Assembly: GCA_021799435.1 (NCBI GenBank)
Contig: JAJZAN010000004.1
Span: 1-64,000, forward strand
Direction of reading: 5' to 3'
Length of the DNA stretch: 64,000 bases
Source of the DNA: Bacillota bacterium
GTDB lineage: Bacteria; Bacillota; Sulfobacillia; Sulfobacillales; Sulfobacillaceae
The position numbers were made by a program, and so were the translations under genes. The notes under the pieces were generated by a model. It was given only the letters and a program-made list of their open reading frames with translations. It searched no databases and had not been told where the DNA came from. Each line of letters opens with the position of its first letter. Positions within the stretch are counted from its first letter, which is position 1. Positions 8,667-19,272 of this stretch are shown in pieces.

Positions 8667-9030
8667 CCTTGGGGGGATGGAGGACGCGGAGCTTTCCCTC
8701 TTCTTGACCGACGACGAGACAGTCCATGAACTCAACCGCACCTACCGGGGCGTGGACAGAACCACGGATGTTTTGTCCTTCAGCCAGCGCGAGGGCGAGA
8801 ACCCCGATCTTTGGGACAACCTATTGGGAGATGTGATTATCTCGGTCGACCAGGCACAGCGGCAGGCTGCTGAATACGGCCACAGTATGGCTCGCGAGGT
8901 GGGCTTTCTAACCGTTCACGGGGTCCTGCATCTCTTGGGGTGGGATCATGAAGAGTCCGAGGATGAGCGGCGCATGATGGGGAAGACCGAGGATATCCTG
9001 GCCGCCATTGGGTTAACGCGTGAGGCCTGA
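8581..9030 (+). CDS. ybeY: rRNA maturation endoribonuclease YbeY
   Basis: The 149-residue product is YbeY, a zinc endoribonuclease involved in 16S rRNA 3'-end maturation and ribosome quality control. The signature HGVLHLLGWDHE supplies the three metal-binding histidines, and RTTDVLSF is also diagnostic. ATG 8581 is chosen over GTG 8575 because AAAGGAGT (8566-8573) lies eight bases before ATG but only one before GTG. Its coding region begins inside the end of yqfF and its stop overlaps dgkA. Confidence 0.94.
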   Translation: MEIAVESHPDWCAEWEETALAAARAALTNLGGMEDAELSLFLTDDETVHELNRTYRGVDRTTDVLSFSQREGENPDLWDNLLGDVIISVDQAQRQAAEYGHSMAREVGFLTVHGVLHLLGWDHEESEDERRMMGKTEDILAAIGLTREA

Positions 9031-9535
9031 CCGCGCCCGGGGATTTTGGGCCTCGTTTGGCTATGCTGGCCAAGGCGTCTGGCAGACTCTGCGGCAGCAG
9101 CGCAACATGCGCGTGCATGTCTCATTCGGCATGGCTGTTGCGGCTTTGGGCTGGATTCTGGGCCTCAGTCCGACCCGTTGGGCTGTGGTGGTGTTGGCCA
9201 TGGTGCCGGTGATGGGGCTGGAGCTCATGAACACGGCGGTGGAAGCGGTCGTGGACATCACGAGTCCGCACTATCATCCGCTTGCCAAGGTGGCCAAGGA
9301 TGCCGCGGCCGGATCCGTGTTGCTGGCGTCGGCCGGGGCTGTTGTTGTGGGCCTGTGGATGTTCCTCCCGGGACTGGGACATTTTGGGACACGTTTTATG
9401 GTACGATGGCATGAGGATGCTGCCCTGGTCGTGATGGTCGGGGTGGCCATGGCGGCGGCCTATGCGATCCTGTGGACGTGGGTGCCGGCGCGCAAGAGAG
9501 GCGAAGGAGGCCAGAACCGGTTCGGTGAGCAATAA
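9020..9535 (+). CDS. dgkA: Diacylglycerol/undecaprenol kinase family protein
   Basis: The 171-residue product is a DgkA-type integral membrane lipid kinase; in Gram-positives the substrate is usually undecaprenol. The signature LELMNTAVEAVVD and the following KDAAAGSVLLAS carry the catalytic glutamates and metal site. It has three helices of the DgkA core and an extra C-terminal helix (about 135-158) beyond the usual 120-130 residues. GTG 9020 overlaps the ybeY stop. The position between ybeY and cdd matches Bacillus, apart from the inserted CBS-domain gene. Confidence 0.9.
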   Translation: MRPDRARGFWASFGYAGQGVWQTLRQQRNMRVHVSFGMAVAALGWILGLSPTRWAVVVLAMVPVMGLELMNTAVEAVVDITSPHYHPLAKVAKDAAAGSVLLASAGAVVVGLWMFLPGLGHFGTRFMVRWHEDAALVVMVGVAMAAAYAILWTWVPARKRGEGGQNRFGEQ

Positions 9536-10787
9536 ATGGATTCCCATTGTGGCTCTCATAGTGGTAGTGGCCTTTTCAGCACTCTATTCCATGGCGGAGA
9601 CCGCCATGATGTCTTTGTCCCGGGGCAAAATTCGAAACCTCGCCGATAATCCTCAGTTTGACCGTCTGTCGCGTCTCTTGCACGATCCCAACCGTATGCT
9701 GGGAACGGTGCTGGTCGGCAACAACTTGGCCAACATTCTCGCCTCGACGTTAGCCACGGCGGTTTTTTTAAGCTATCTGGGCGGTTCTGGCGTGCTGGTT
9801 TCAACCGTGGTTATGACGGTGTTCATTTTACTGGCCGCTGAGATTACCCCAAAGACTTTTGCCTCGCACAATGCTGAGCGCGTAGCTCTGCGCTTAGCAC
9901 CCTTTTTAACTGTGTCCGCTGTGATTTTCCAGCCCGTGGTGCGGGCCTTGACCTGGGTTGGTGTCGGCATCATTCGGATTCTCGGCGGTAAGGCGGAGGG
10001 CGGCCGCCTCATGACCGAAGAGGAGCTCCGCACTTTGGTGGAAGTGGGCGAGGAGCAAGGCCTCTTAGAGGCCAATGAGCGGGACATGATACAAGGTGTG
10101 TTTGACTTCGGGGACACCGTGGTGCGCGAGGTGATGGTGCCGCGTATCGATGTGCAAGCCTTGCCGGAGACAGCCACGCTGGCTGAATTGTGGGATGCCT
10201 TGGTGGAGTGGGGGCACTCCCGAGTGCCCATTTATCGAAATACCATCGACGACATCACGGGGGTTATCTATGCCCGAGACGTCTTGGCCTACGGCCGGGA
10301 AAAGCCCCTCGATACCCCGGTGCAGGATTTGGCCCGACCGGTGCAATTTGTTCCTGAGACCAAAAAGATTGACAGTTTGTTTGCCGATTTCCGCCGCCAG
10401 CGAACCCAAATCGCCATTGTTATGGATGAGTATGGCGGGACAGCCGGCATTGTCACCGTTGAGGATTTGCTGGAGGAGATCGTGGGCGAGATCCAGGACG
10501 AGTATGACGAGGCGGAGGAAGAGCCGCTGACGGAACTCGCCCCCGGCGTCGTGGAAGTCGCTGGCTTGTTTGCATTGGACGAGCTGAACGAACGGTTTGA
10601 CTTGGATCTGCCGCACGAAGACTTCGACACGGTGGGCGGATTAGTCTTGCATCTTCTAGGTCGGGTTCCCATCGAGGGAGAAGTCGTGCACCTGGACAAC
10701 GTGGAAATTACGGTGGCCCAGGTGGTGGGGCGGCGTGTGGCCCGTGCGGTGGTGCGGATTTATGAGCCTCCCGAGGAGTCAAGTTAG
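9525..10787 (+). CDS. CNNM/CorC-HlyC type CBS-domain transporter
   Basis: The 420-residue product has the hemolysin-C/CorC layout: a DUF21 (CNNM) membrane domain (residues 1-185, starting with a helix and SMAETAMMSLSRGKIR), two CBS domains (about 200-320; VPRIDVQALP, YGGTAGIVTVEDLLEEIVGE), and a C-terminal CorC_HlyC domain. Relatives transport or regulate magnesium. The ORF opens at 9462, but GTG 9525 fits the domain start; AAGGAGG lies 14 bases upstream, which is long. It overlaps dgkA by 11 bases. Confidence 0.9.
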   Translation: MSNKWIPIVALIVVVAFSALYSMAETAMMSLSRGKIRNLADNPQFDRLSRLLHDPNRMLGTVLVGNNLANILASTLATAVFLSYLGGSGVLVSTVVMTVFILLAAEITPKTFASHNAERVALRLAPFLTVSAVIFQPVVRALTWVGVGIIRILGGKAEGGRLMTEEELRTLVEVGEEQGLLEANERDMIQGVFDFGDTVVREVMVPRIDVQALPETATLAELWDALVEWGHSRVPIYRNTIDDITGVIYARDVLAYGREKPLDTPVQDLARPVQFVPETKKIDSLFADFRRQRTQIAIVMDEYGGTAGIVTVEDLLEEIVGEIQDEYDEAEEEPLTELAPGVVEVAGLFALDELNERFDLDLPHEDFDTVGGLVLHLLGRVPIEGEVVHLDNVEITVAQVVGRRVARAVVRIYEPPEESS

Positions 10788-10825
10788 ATACGGGCATGAA
10801 CGGACAGTCTAGACGGAGGGACTCC

Positions 10826-11224
10826 ATGGACGAACAATTGTTGCACGAGGCAAAAAAGGCCCAACAGCGGGCATATGCGCCCTACTCAAACTTCAAGGTC
10901 GGTGCCGCCCTGTTGGCGGAGGACGGAACGATTATCACTGGCGGCAACGTGGAGAACGCCTCATACCCCATGGGTTGCTGTGCTGAACGGACGGCGGTGT
11001 ATGCTGCCGCGTCCGCCGGCCACCGGCGGTTTCAGCGCATTGCCATCGTGGGGCCGGGCCCCGACCTGATTAGCCCGTGCGGGGGATGCCGCCAGGTTTT
11101 GGCGGAATTCGGGGATATTGAAGTTGTGATGGCCGAAGCGTCGGGCCGCATCCCGGCGCGGGTCATGATGCTGAGCGAACTGTTGCCGGCCCGGTTTACC
11201 AAGGAGGATTTGGATGGCGTATAA
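10826..11224 (+). CDS. cdd: Cytidine deaminase
   Basis: The 132-residue product deaminates cytidine and deoxycytidine to uridines in pyrimidine salvage. The zinc site is visible as CAERTAV and PCGGCRQVL, with substrate-binding NVENASYP. Length is normal for the homotetrameric form. ATG 10826 follows GGAGGG by five bases and is preferred to the upstream in-frame start at 10796. Its stop overlaps era by 11 bases, the Bacillus order. Confidence 0.94.
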   Translation: MDEQLLHEAKKAQQRAYAPYSNFKVGAALLAEDGTIITGGNVENASYPMGCCAERTAVYAAASAGHRRFQRIAIVGPGPDLISPCGGCRQVLAEFGDIEVVMAEASGRIPARVMMLSELLPARFTKEDLDGV

Positions 11225-12104
11225 GTCGGGATTTGTGGCGCTGGTGGGCCGCCCCAATGTGGGTAAGTCCACGCTGCTCAATGCGCTCCTAGGGCGCAAG
11301 GTGGCCATAGCCACGAAGAAACCTCAGACCACCCGCAACCGCATTGTGGGGATTTTGCATCGTCCCGAGGCTCAAATTGTGCTGGTCGATACACCGGGCA
11401 TCCACCGAGCCGAGCACAAGCTGGGAGAACGCATGAACAAAACAGCCCGCTTGAGCGCCAAGGACGCTGACCTCATCTGGCATCTTGTGGACATCAGCCG
11501 CGCCCCTAATCAGGAGGATCGCTGGGTGGCGAAATTTTGCCGCGAGAGCGGCATACCGACCTGGCTCATCATGAACAAGGCGGATTTAGTGGAGCATGTC
11601 AAGGAGCGATGGGATCCCTATCGCGAGCTTATGCCCTACCAGAACCAGTTTGTGGTGTCGGCGTCCCGCGAGACGGGACTGGAGGCGTTGGTGTCCCAGG
11701 CTTGGGAGGTTATGCCCGAAGGGATGCCGTATTATCCGGAAGACATGGTGACCGATCAAAGTGAAGATTTTTATGTGGCCGAGGTGGTGCGCGAGCAGGT
11801 GTTGGAATTGACCCGGGAAGAGATTCCGTATTCGATCGCCGTGGTGGTGGATGAACGGATTCCCAGGCGGCCGGACTTGACCTATGTGCGTGCGACTATC
11901 TACGTCGAGCGGGAAGGGCAAAAAGGCATTCTCATTGGAGACAGTGGCAAGATGCTGAAGGATATTGGCCGCCGGGCCCGCACCGAACTGCAGGAATATT
12001 TCGGCCACCAAGTGTTTTTGGATTTATGGGTCAAGACTCGCGAGCGTTGGCGCGATCAGGATGCGTGGCTTAGGCGTTTGGGCTATGCGGACCCGGAGCG
12101 GTAA
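11214..12104 (+). CDS. era: GTPase Era
   Basis: The 296-residue product is Era, which binds 16S rRNA near its 3' end and assists 30S assembly. The G domain shows G1 GRPNVGKST, G3 DTPG and G4 NKAD; the C-terminal KH domain follows (about 205-296) with GILIGDSGKMLKDIG. Length is standard. AAGGAGG precedes the ATG inside the end of cdd, indicating translational coupling. recO starts two bases after the stop. Confidence 0.96.
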   Translation: MAYKSGFVALVGRPNVGKSTLLNALLGRKVAIATKKPQTTRNRIVGILHRPEAQIVLVDTPGIHRAEHKLGERMNKTARLSAKDADLIWHLVDISRAPNQEDRWVAKFCRESGIPTWLIMNKADLVEHVKERWDPYRELMPYQNQFVVSASRETGLEALVSQAWEVMPEGMPYYPEDMVTDQSEDFYVAEVVREQVLELTREEIPYSIAVVVDERIPRRPDLTYVRATIYVEREGQKGILIGDSGKMLKDIGRRARTELQEYFGHQVFLDLWVKTRERWRDQDAWLRRLGYADPER

Positions 12105-12106
12105 CC

Positions 12107-12898
12107 GTGGCCATCTATCATGACCAGATGGTGGTCTTGAAATCCCGCGCCTATCGCGACCACGATGCGATTTTGACCTTGTTTGGGCGCACCAACGGCA
12201 AGGTGGCGGCCATCGCCAAGGGTGTGCGCCGCCCCAAGAGCAAGCTGGCGGGGCAGGCGGGCCCCCTGACATTTAGTGTGGTGACTCTCTATCATGGCCG
12301 TTCCAGCTTGGACACGGTGACGGAGGCGGACTTGCAGCGGGGCTTTCCCCGCGTCGCGGAGGACTTGGAGCGGTTAGGCTGGGCTATGGTGCTGGCTGAC
12401 GTCGTGGACCAGTTGTGGCCCGAACGGGAGGCGTCGGAGGAAAGTTTCGTCGTCCTGCTCTCAGCCTTGGACGCCTTAAACGAGGGGCGTTCGGCGGCCA
12501 GCGTGGGACTCGCGGCAGGGTTTCGATTTCTCCGCATAGCCGGTTTCTCCCCCGACTGGGACGCCTGCGGAGGCTGTCAGAAACCGCCTCTGAAGGGGCC
12601 TGTCACGGTCGACCTCGAGAACGGCATCGTGTATTGTGCCGATTGCCGCGCAGGCACATCGTCCGTCTGCGAACGCATTAGCCTTGGCAGTCTGCGTAGT
12701 TTACAATATTGGCTGAAAGACCATCCCAACAAATATGGACAAGCCGAAGTCAAAGGCAGCATGAAAGAGGAGCTGAAGCGCCTCTTTTTCCGATATGTGA
12801 TCCATGAAACGGCCCGGCCGCTGAAATCCTATGAATTTCTGGCCAACGTCGACCGGCTGTCCTCCGGTCCAGAAGGTGGCGAGAAGATTGACCATTGA
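12107..12898 (+). CDS. recO: DNA repair protein RecO
   Basis: The 263-residue product is RecO, which loads RecA on SSB-coated DNA with RecR and anneals strands. It has an N-terminal OB fold (residues 1-80, [17 protein letters not shown]), a helical middle and a zinc-binding CGGC...CADC pair (about residues 148-178). GTG 12107 is the start, two bases after era. The 3' end overlaps glyQ by 11 bases. Confidence 0.92.
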   Translation: MAIYHDQMVVLKSRAYRDHDAILTLFGRTNGKVAAIAKGVRRPKSKLAGQAGPLTFSVVTLYHGRSSLDTVTEADLQRGFPRVAEDLERLGWAMVLADVVDQLWPEREASEESFVVLLSALDALNEGRSAASVGLAAGFRFLRIAGFSPDWDACGGCQKPPLKGPVTVDLENGIVYCADCRAGTSSVCERISLGSLRSLQYWLKDHPNKYGQAEVKGSMKEELKRLFFRYVIHETARPLKSYEFLANVDRLSSGPEGGEKIDH

Positions 12899-13739
12899 AG
12901 AAGTCATTCTGACGTTGAAGCAGTATTGGCGTGCGCAGGGTGTCATGCTGGCGGAGCCCTATGATTTGGAGATGGGGGCCGGCACCATGAACCCGCTCAC
13001 GTTTTTCCGGTCGCTGGGTCCTGAGCCTTGGCGGGTCGGCTATGTTCAGCCCAGCCGGCGCCCGGTCGACGGCCGCTATGGCGAAAATCCCAATCGTTTG
13101 TACCAGCATCACCAATTTCAAGTCATTCTTAAGCCGGCTCCCGACGACGTCATTGAGCTCTACCTCAAGAGCTTGGAAAGTCTGGGACTGGATCGCCGTC
13201 AACATGACGTACGGTTTGTGGAGGACAACTGGGAAGCCCCCACCATCGGTGCCGCAGGATTGGGATGGGAAGTGTGGCTGGATGGCATGGAGATTAGCCA
13301 GTTCACCTACTTCCAGCAAATGGCGGGGCAAGAATGTCGTCCGGTGGCGGTGGAGCTGACCTATGGCATTGAGCGTCTGACCAGTTATTTGGCCGGAGTG
13401 GACGATGTCTGGTCGCTGGAGTGGTCACCCGGGGTCAGCTACCGCGATCTTTTCGGACGTGTGGAATGGGAACAGGCTGCGTACAGCTTTGAAATGGCCG
13501 ATCCCGAGCTTTTAGTGCGGTTGTTTGATACCTACGAGGCGGAATCACGCCGTTTGGTGGACTTGGGGCTGGAACGCCCCGGGTACGAATATTTGGTCAA
13601 GGCATCGCATATTTTCAATACCTTGGATGCGCGTGGGGCGATTGCGGTGGTGCAGCGGCAAGCCTATATCGGCCGTCTCCGTCATCTCGCCCGACGCGTC
13701 GCGGAAGTGTACTTAGAGAGGACGACGGCCCGTGTCTAG
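12888..13739 (+). CDS. glyQ: Glycine--tRNA ligase alpha subunit
   Basis: The 283-residue product is the alpha subunit of the bacterial alpha2-beta2 glycyl-tRNA synthetase; it holds the class II catalytic core. Recognisable segments are [31 protein letters not shown] and [17 protein letters not shown]. The ORF opens at 12831, but the family N-terminus (LTIEEVI) begins at TTG 12888, with AAGGTGG about nine bases upstream. It overlaps recO and glyS, consistent with coupled translation. Confidence 0.95.
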   Translation: MTIEEVILTLKQYWRAQGVMLAEPYDLEMGAGTMNPLTFFRSLGPEPWRVGYVQPSRRPVDGRYGENPNRLYQHHQFQVILKPAPDDVIELYLKSLESLGLDRRQHDVRFVEDNWEAPTIGAAGLGWEVWLDGMEISQFTYFQQMAGQECRPVAVELTYGIERLTSYLAGVDDVWSLEWSPGVSYRDLFGRVEWEQAAYSFEMADPELLVRLFDTYEAESRRLVDLGLERPGYEYLVKASHIFNTLDARGAIAVVQRQAYIGRLRHLARRVAEVYLERTTARV

Positions 13740-15762
13740 CCCAGAACGCAAAACCTTTGTTGTCGAAGTCGGGGTCGAGGAAATCCCCAGCCAGTACTTG
13801 CCGGACATGGGCCGCGACTTTGGTGAGCGGATGGCGACGGGCCTGCGAGAGGCGCGTCTCGGGTTTGAAGACCCGCGCACGTTTTACACCCCTCGGCGCC
13901 TGATCTGGACCGCTCAGCTGGCGCCGCGACAGGCGGCCGAAACCGAAATGGTGCGGGGGCCGGCGGTTTCGGTGGCCTTTAAGGAGGGTCTGCCGACTCC
14001 AGCCTTGGACGGCTTCCTGAAGCGCGTCGGGTTGCCAATCGATGCGCTTCAGCGCCAAGAGATTTCCGGCAAGGAGTATCTGCTGGCGCCGGTCAACAAG
14101 CCGACGCTTTCAGCCCAGGAGACGATTCCGGAGGTTTTAGCTCAGGTGCTGTCGGGATTGCCGCAGCCGCGCAGCATGCGCTGGCGGGCCGATGACGTGC
14201 GGTTCGTACGCCCGGTGCGTTGGCTGACGCTGCTCTTGGATGATCAGGTGCTGACCGGGGAGGCTTTGGGCGTAACGTCCGGATCATTGACGTATGGGAA
14301 CCGTACGGACCACCCCGACGCCCTTAGGGTTCACTCGGTGGATCAGTATTGGCAGGCCCTCAAAGAGGGCGCGGTGATGTGGGACCCTGTAGAGCGGCAA
14401 GAGACCATTCTCCTGCAGGGCCGCAAGCTGGCCCAAGATTCGGACGGCGAGGTGGACTTTGATCCCGGCCTTCTCGAAGAAGTGACCAATCTGGTGGAGT
14501 GGCCGACCGCGTTCGTGGGGCGATTCGACCCCGAGTTTCTCGAGGTGCCGGAACCCATCCTGATCACCTCCATGCGGGTGCACCAGCGTTATTTCCCCGT
14601 CCGTGGAGCCGACGGCCGCCTTCTGCCTCTCTTCATTGCAGTCCGCAACGGCATGGGTGACCGGTTGGACTTGGTCCGCCGTGGCAATGAGAAGGTTCTG
14701 AGGGCGCGTTTGTCGGATGCCCGTTATTTCTACGACTTGGACCGCCGCGAGCCTCTGGCCGCGCGCCGGGAGAAACTGGCCGAGGTGACCGTGCACGCGA
14801 AGCTTGGCACGTATGCCGATAAAGTCGAACGCGTCACCCGGCTGTTTCAGAGAACGCGCGATTGGTGGCCTCTAGACGCAGAGGGGGTCCGCGATTTCGA
14901 AGCGAGTGCGGCTCTGTACAAGTGCGACCTCCTGACTCAGGTGGTGGGTGAGTTCCCAGAACTCCAAGGGGAGATGGGGGCCATTTATGCGGGGCTGGAC
15001 GGGGCTCCTAAGGCCGTGCAGGACGCCATCCGGGATCAGTATCGGCCCGGCTTTCCCGGTGATCGGATGCCTCATGGCGCCTTGGGACAAGTCTTGGGTC
15101 TCTTGGATCGGGTGGATACCTTGATGTCTTTCTACCACGCCGGCATCAAGGCCACGGGGTCGGAAGACCCGTTTGGTCTGCGCCGCGCTGCGTTGGGTCT
15201 TGGTCGTATTGCCGCGGAAACACCGATTCTTCGCAGGACGGTGCGAGATCTGTTGCAGGAATCCCAAGACATGCTGGGTGCGGATGCTGCGGTGGCCGAG
15301 GAAGTCTATGGCTTGGTTAAGAGCCGGATGGCATCGTTTTTGGCGGATGTTTGGCCCGATTCCATCATCGCTGCCACCTTAGCCCGAGACTTCCCTTGGA
15401 CTGAACTGGGCGAGCGGCTGGCCTTCCTGAAGGGCTTGCCCTTGGATGCTGTCGAAGAGGTTTCGCAAGCGTACAAGCGGGTTCATCGGATTGCCCGCGA
15501 CGCTGAGGACACGGCCTGCCCGGCCGCCTATCAGGGCGTGGAGCGGACCTTGGCTGAGGAAGCGGAAGCATGTCTCGCGGTGCCAGCAGAAGATTTGAGC
15601 GGTTGGTGGCAAGCGGTTATCGCCATGATTCCGGTTGTGGGAGCATTCTTCGAGGAAGTGCTGGTCATGGATCCGGATCCTGACGTGCGGGCGGCCCGAT
15701 TGGGACTGGTGGTGCGGGTCGGCCGGGCGTTGGGCCGCTGCTACGCTTGGGAGTTGCTGTAG
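13732..15762 (+). CDS. glyS: Glycine--tRNA ligase beta subunit
   Basis: The 676-residue product is the beta subunit of glycyl-tRNA synthetase, needed for tRNA recognition. The N-terminus ([14 protein letters not shown]), [22 protein letters not shown] and the HD-like C-terminal half with [13 protein letters not shown] are typical, and the length is normal. GTG 13732 overlaps the glyQ stop by eight bases, so the two subunits are probably made in equal amounts. Confidence 0.95.
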   Translation: MSSPERKTFVVEVGVEEIPSQYLPDMGRDFGERMATGLREARLGFEDPRTFYTPRRLIWTAQLAPRQAAETEMVRGPAVSVAFKEGLPTPALDGFLKRVGLPIDALQRQEISGKEYLLAPVNKPTLSAQETIPEVLAQVLSGLPQPRSMRWRADDVRFVRPVRWLTLLLDDQVLTGEALGVTSGSLTYGNRTDHPDALRVHSVDQYWQALKEGAVMWDPVERQETILLQGRKLAQDSDGEVDFDPGLLEEVTNLVEWPTAFVGRFDPEFLEVPEPILITSMRVHQRYFPVRGADGRLLPLFIAVRNGMGDRLDLVRRGNEKVLRARLSDARYFYDLDRREPLAARREKLAEVTVHAKLGTYADKVERVTRLFQRTRDWWPLDAEGVRDFEASAALYKCDLLTQVVGEFPELQGEMGAIYAGLDGAPKAVQDAIRDQYRPGFPGDRMPHGALGQVLGLLDRVDTLMSFYHAGIKATGSEDPFGLRRAALGLGRIAAETPILRRTVRDLLQESQDMLGADAAVAEEVYGLVKSRMASFLADVWPDSIIAATLARDFPWTELGERLAFLKGLPLDAVEEVSQAYKRVHRIARDAEDTACPAAYQGVERTLAEEAEACLAVPAEDLSGWWQAVIAMIPVVGAFFEEVLVMDPDPDVRAARLGLVVRVGRALGRCYAWELL

Positions 15763-15777
15763 ACGAGGAGGGCCCGG

Positions 15778-16590
15778 ATGGCCGAAACGCGGGTATATAT
15801 TGTCTCGGATTCGTTGGGTGAGACTGCTGAACGGGTGGCGCACGGCGCTGCCATCCAGTTCGACACGGATGTCCGGATTGAGCGGGTGCCGTATGTCGTC
15901 AATCAAGAAGGCATCGACCGGGTGTTGAACCGGGCTGTGCGAGGCTCCTCCGTTATTGTCTATACCATGGTGCGGCCGGAGCTGCGGGAGTATTTGGCCA
16001 AGACGGCTGACGACCGGGGCATCCCACACGTGGATGTCATGGGGCCGGTGATGGGAGCCCTGCAGCAAGTGCTCCATTCCCCTCCCCGCCTTATTCCGGG
16101 GCTGAGTCACCGTCTTGACCAAGAGTACTTCGCACGTGTCGAAGCGGTGGAATTTGCGGTGAAGTATGATGATGGCAAGGATCCGAAAGGGATTCGAGAT
16201 GCTGATGTGGTACTGTTAGGGGTGTCGCGCACCAGCAAGACCCCGGTTAGCTTGTACTTGGCTAATCACCGCCTGAAAGTTGCCAATGTGCCCTTAGTGC
16301 CGGAAGTACCGGTGCCGGGCGAGGTATTTCGGGAAGGACGCCTGAAGGCGGTGGGATTGATGATCGAACCGGAACTGTTGATGTCGATTCGTCGGCAGCG
16401 GCTGAAAAGCCTGGGCCTCGGTTCGTCTGCGCAGTATGCCACGATGGAACGCATTATGGTAGAGCTGGATTATGCTTGGGATATTTTCAACCGGCTGAAG
16501 TGTCCGGTCGTCGATGTCAGTAATCATGCAGTCGAAGAGACCGCAACGCGGGTATTGGCGTTGCGCAATAAGGAGGCCACGGGTCAATGA
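15778..16590 (+). CDS. yqfL: Pyruvate phosphate dikinase regulatory protein
   Basis: The 270-residue product is a DUF299/PPSR family bifunctional kinase and phosphotransferase. It switches PPDK or PEP synthase by ADP-dependent threonine phosphorylation and by phosphate-dependent reversal. VYIVSDSLGETAE opens the protein and the P-loop GVSRTSKTP lies near residue 146. Its direct target PPDK is encoded by the next gene, with a 4-base overlap (ATGA), which strongly supports the assignment. Confidence 0.94.
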   Translation: MAETRVYIVSDSLGETAERVAHGAAIQFDTDVRIERVPYVVNQEGIDRVLNRAVRGSSVIVYTMVRPELREYLAKTADDRGIPHVDVMGPVMGALQQVLHSPPRLIPGLSHRLDQEYFARVEAVEFAVKYDDGKDPKGIRDADVVLLGVSRTSKTPVSLYLANHRLKVANVPLVPEVPVPGEVFREGRLKAVGLMIEPELLMSIRRQRLKSLGLGSSAQYATMERIMVELDYAWDIFNRLKCPVVDVSNHAVEETATRVLALRNKEATGQ

Positions 16591-19223
16591 CGCGCTATGT
16601 CTACCAATTCGAAGAAGGTGACGGGCAAGATCGCAAGCGGCTCGGGGGGAAGGGTGCCGGTCTAGCGGAGATGAGCCGCATCGGACTTCCAGTTCCACCC
16701 GGGTTCACCATCACCACGGAGGCGTGCAACGCGTATCAGGCATCGGAACGGGTTCCCGATGGAATGATGGATGAGGTGTGGGACCATCTCGCCAACTTGG
16801 AAGAAAAATTGGGCCGTAAACTAGGCAGTGTGGAGCGTCCGCTCTTGGTTTCGGTCCGTTCAGGAGCCCCGATCTCCATGCCGGGGATGATGGACACGGT
16901 ATTAAATTTGGGGCTCAATCCCGATACCACGGAAGGCATGGCCAATCTTACCGGCAACCGTCGCTTTGCCCTGGACAGCTATCGGCGGTTCATTCAAATG
17001 TTCGCCAACGTGGTTATGCACATGGAACATGCACAGTTTGAACATATATTGGAGGCCGTAAAGCATCAGGCTGGGGTGCGGCTGGATACCGAGCTTAAAG
17101 AAGCCGACTTGGAAGTCGTGATCCGCCGTTACAAGGACATGGTGCAAAAAGAGACCGAACGCGCGTTCCCGGACGATCCCAAAGAGCAGCTGCAGATGGC
17201 CATCCTGGCCGTGTTTGATTCGTGGCGGAATCCGCGCGCGATTGTCTATCGCCGCCTCAACAAGATTCCGGAAGACCTGGGGACGGCGGTCAACGTGCAG
17301 TCGATGGTGTTCGGCAACATGGGCGACACGTCGGCGACTGGCGTGCTCTTTACCCGCAATCCCAACACCGGAGAGCCCGGCATGTACGGCGAGTACTTGA
17401 CCAACGCTCAGGGCGAGGATGTGGTCGCGGGCATCCGCACTCCCAAAGAAATTGGGCAAATGGCGGCTGAGATGCCCAAGACCTATCAAGAGCTGGTCGA
17501 TGTGTGTGCGCTCTTGGAGCGACACTACCGCGACATGCAGGACATCGAGTTTACTGTTCAAGAGGAGAAGCTCTACCTGTTGCAGACCCGGAGCGGCAAG
17601 CGCACCGCACGGGCTGCGGTAAAGATTGCCGTGGATTTGGCTGAGTCGGGCGTGATTACCCGGGATGAGGCGTTGCTTCGACAGGATCCCGACCAGGTTC
17701 AACGCCTCTTGTACCGGCAAATCGACCCCCATGCGGCGGTGGAACTGTTGGCCCAGGGGTTGCCTGCTTCACCGGGGGCTGCATCCGGCAAAGTGGTGTT
17801 CACGGCTGACGAGGCGGAGGCACGCGGACATGCGGGCGAGGCGGTCATTTTGGTCCGTCCTGAAACAACGCCCGACGACATCCATGGCATCGTGGCAGCG
17901 CAGGGCGTCCTGACCAGCCGCGGGGGCATGACTTCCCATGCCGCCATCGTAGCCCGTGGCATGGGCAAACCCGCCGTGACCGGCTGTGAGGCCGTCAGGA
18001 TCTCTTTGGCCGACGAAACCTTTACGGTGGATGGCCAGGTCATCGCCAAAGATACCGTCATCACCATCGACGGCGGCAGCGGCCGCGTCATGATGGGGCA
18101 GGTCGCCACGGTGGAGCCGGAACTGTCCGACGAGTTTACGCAGCTTTTGGCATGGGCGGACGAGAAGCGCCACCTGAAAGTTCACGCCAATGCCGACACG
18201 CCGGAAGACGCCGCCAAGGCCCGAGAATTTGGCGCCGTGGGCGTAGGCCTGTGCCGCACCGAGCACATGTTTATGGGTCAAGACCGCTTGCCGGTGGTGC
18301 AGGCCATGATTCTCGCCGAAACCTTGGAAGAGCGCCAAGAAGCCTTGAAGCAGCTCTTGCCGATGCAAGAGAGCGACTTTTATGGCATCCTCCTGGCCAT
18401 GGACGGCTATCCGGTCACGATTCGTCTCTTGGATCCGCCGCTGCACGAGTTCTTGCCGGACATTCCGGAAACCGAAAAAGCGATCGAGGCGGCCAAAAAA
18501 GCGGGTCAAACTGACGAGGTGGCCCACCTCGAAGCGGTCTTGCGCCGCGCGCGCAGTCTCTTCGAATTTAATCCCATGCTTGGATTCCGCGGCGTTCGAC
18601 TGGGCATCGTTTATCCCGAGATCTATGCCATGCAGGCCCGCGCCATTTTCCAAGCCCAAGCTCGTCTGTTAAAGGAAGGGCATCACCCAGACGTCGAGGT
18701 CATGATTCCCTTGGTGGGCATACCCGAAGAGCTGTCGCGGATGAAGGACATGGTCCAGGAGATTAACCGTGACGTGGGCAAGGAGCAGTCGGTGCAGCTG
18801 CCCTATAAGATTGGCACCATGATTGAGGTGCCACGGGCTGCCTTGGTGGCCGGCAGCATTGCCGAGCACGCCGAGTTCTTCAGCTTTGGCACCAATGACC
18901 TGACCCAGACCGCCTTTGGATACAGCCGCGACGACGCCGAATCCAAATTCCTTCCGACCTATTTGGCCGAGAAGATTCTGTCGGAGAATCCCTTTATGGT
19001 GCTGGACCGGAAAGGGGTCGGCCGGCTCATTGAAATCGCGGTCGCGGATGGCCGGGCTCAGCGTCCCTCACTCAAAGTGGGAATTTGCGGTGAGCATGGA
19101 GGCGACCCGTCGTCGATTGAGTTTTGCCACCTGAATGGCTTGAATTACGTGAGCTGCTCGCCTTTCCGGGTGCCGGTCGCGCGTCTGGCCGCGGCTCAAG
19201 CAGCATTGAAACACCGCTCATAG
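16587..19223 (+). CDS. ppdK: Pyruvate, phosphate dikinase
   Basis: The 878-residue product interconverts pyruvate, ATP and phosphate with PEP, AMP and pyrophosphate. It has an N-terminal ATP-binding domain (KRLGGKGAGLAEM; TRNPNTGEPGMYGEY), the phosphohistidine domain with GGMTSHAAIVARGMGKPAV (catalytic His near residue 453), and the C-terminal TIM barrel with SFGTNDLTQTAFG and catalytic Cys in GICGEHGGD. The threonine next to the histidine is the expected target of the upstream PPSR. A terminator follows. Confidence 0.96.
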   Translation: MTRYVYQFEEGDGQDRKRLGGKGAGLAEMSRIGLPVPPGFTITTEACNAYQASERVPDGMMDEVWDHLANLEEKLGRKLGSVERPLLVSVRSGAPISMPGMMDTVLNLGLNPDTTEGMANLTGNRRFALDSYRRFIQMFANVVMHMEHAQFEHILEAVKHQAGVRLDTELKEADLEVVIRRYKDMVQKETERAFPDDPKEQLQMAILAVFDSWRNPRAIVYRRLNKIPEDLGTAVNVQSMVFGNMGDTSATGVLFTRNPNTGEPGMYGEYLTNAQGEDVVAGIRTPKEIGQMAAEMPKTYQELVDVCALLERHYRDMQDIEFTVQEEKLYLLQTRSGKRTARAAVKIAVDLAESGVITRDEALLRQDPDQVQRLLYRQIDPHAAVELLAQGLPASPGAASGKVVFTADEAEARGHAGEAVILVRPETTPDDIHGIVAAQGVLTSRGGMTSHAAIVARGMGKPAVTGCEAVRISLADETFTVDGQVIAKDTVITIDGGSGRVMMGQVATVEPELSDEFTQLLAWADEKRHLKVHANADTPEDAAKAREFGAVGVGLCRTEHMFMGQDRLPVVQAMILAETLEERQEALKQLLPMQESDFYGILLAMDGYPVTIRLLDPPLHEFLPDIPETEKAIEAAKKAGQTDEVAHLEAVLRRARSLFEFNPMLGFRGVRLGIVYPEIYAMQARAIFQAQARLLKEGHHPDVEVMIPLVGIPEELSRMKDMVQEINRDVGKEQSVQLPYKIGTMIEVPRAALVAGSIAEHAEFFSFGTNDLTQTAFGYSRDDAESKFLPTYLAEKILSENPFMVLDRKGVGRLIEIAVADGRAQRPSLKVGICGEHGGDPSSIEFCHLNGLNYVSCSPFRVPVARLAAAQAALKHRS

Positions 19224-19243
19224 TGGCAGCGGTGGTGTGGATG

Positions 19244-19272
19244 GGACGCTCCTCGGAGCGTCCTCTTTTTTT
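19244..19272 (+). terminator. Rho-independent terminator after ppdK
   Basis: GGACGCTCC and GGAGCGTCC form a tight stem with a very short loop, followed by TCTTTTTTT. It lies 20 bases after the ppdK stop and probably ends the long rightward transcript. It overlaps the earliest possible start of the following acetyltransferase ORF. Confidence 0.82.

Noticed and set aside
17769-18659. Reverse-strand ORF of 296 codons within ppdK
   Set aside because: Shadow of ppdK; no start signal and no recognisable domain.
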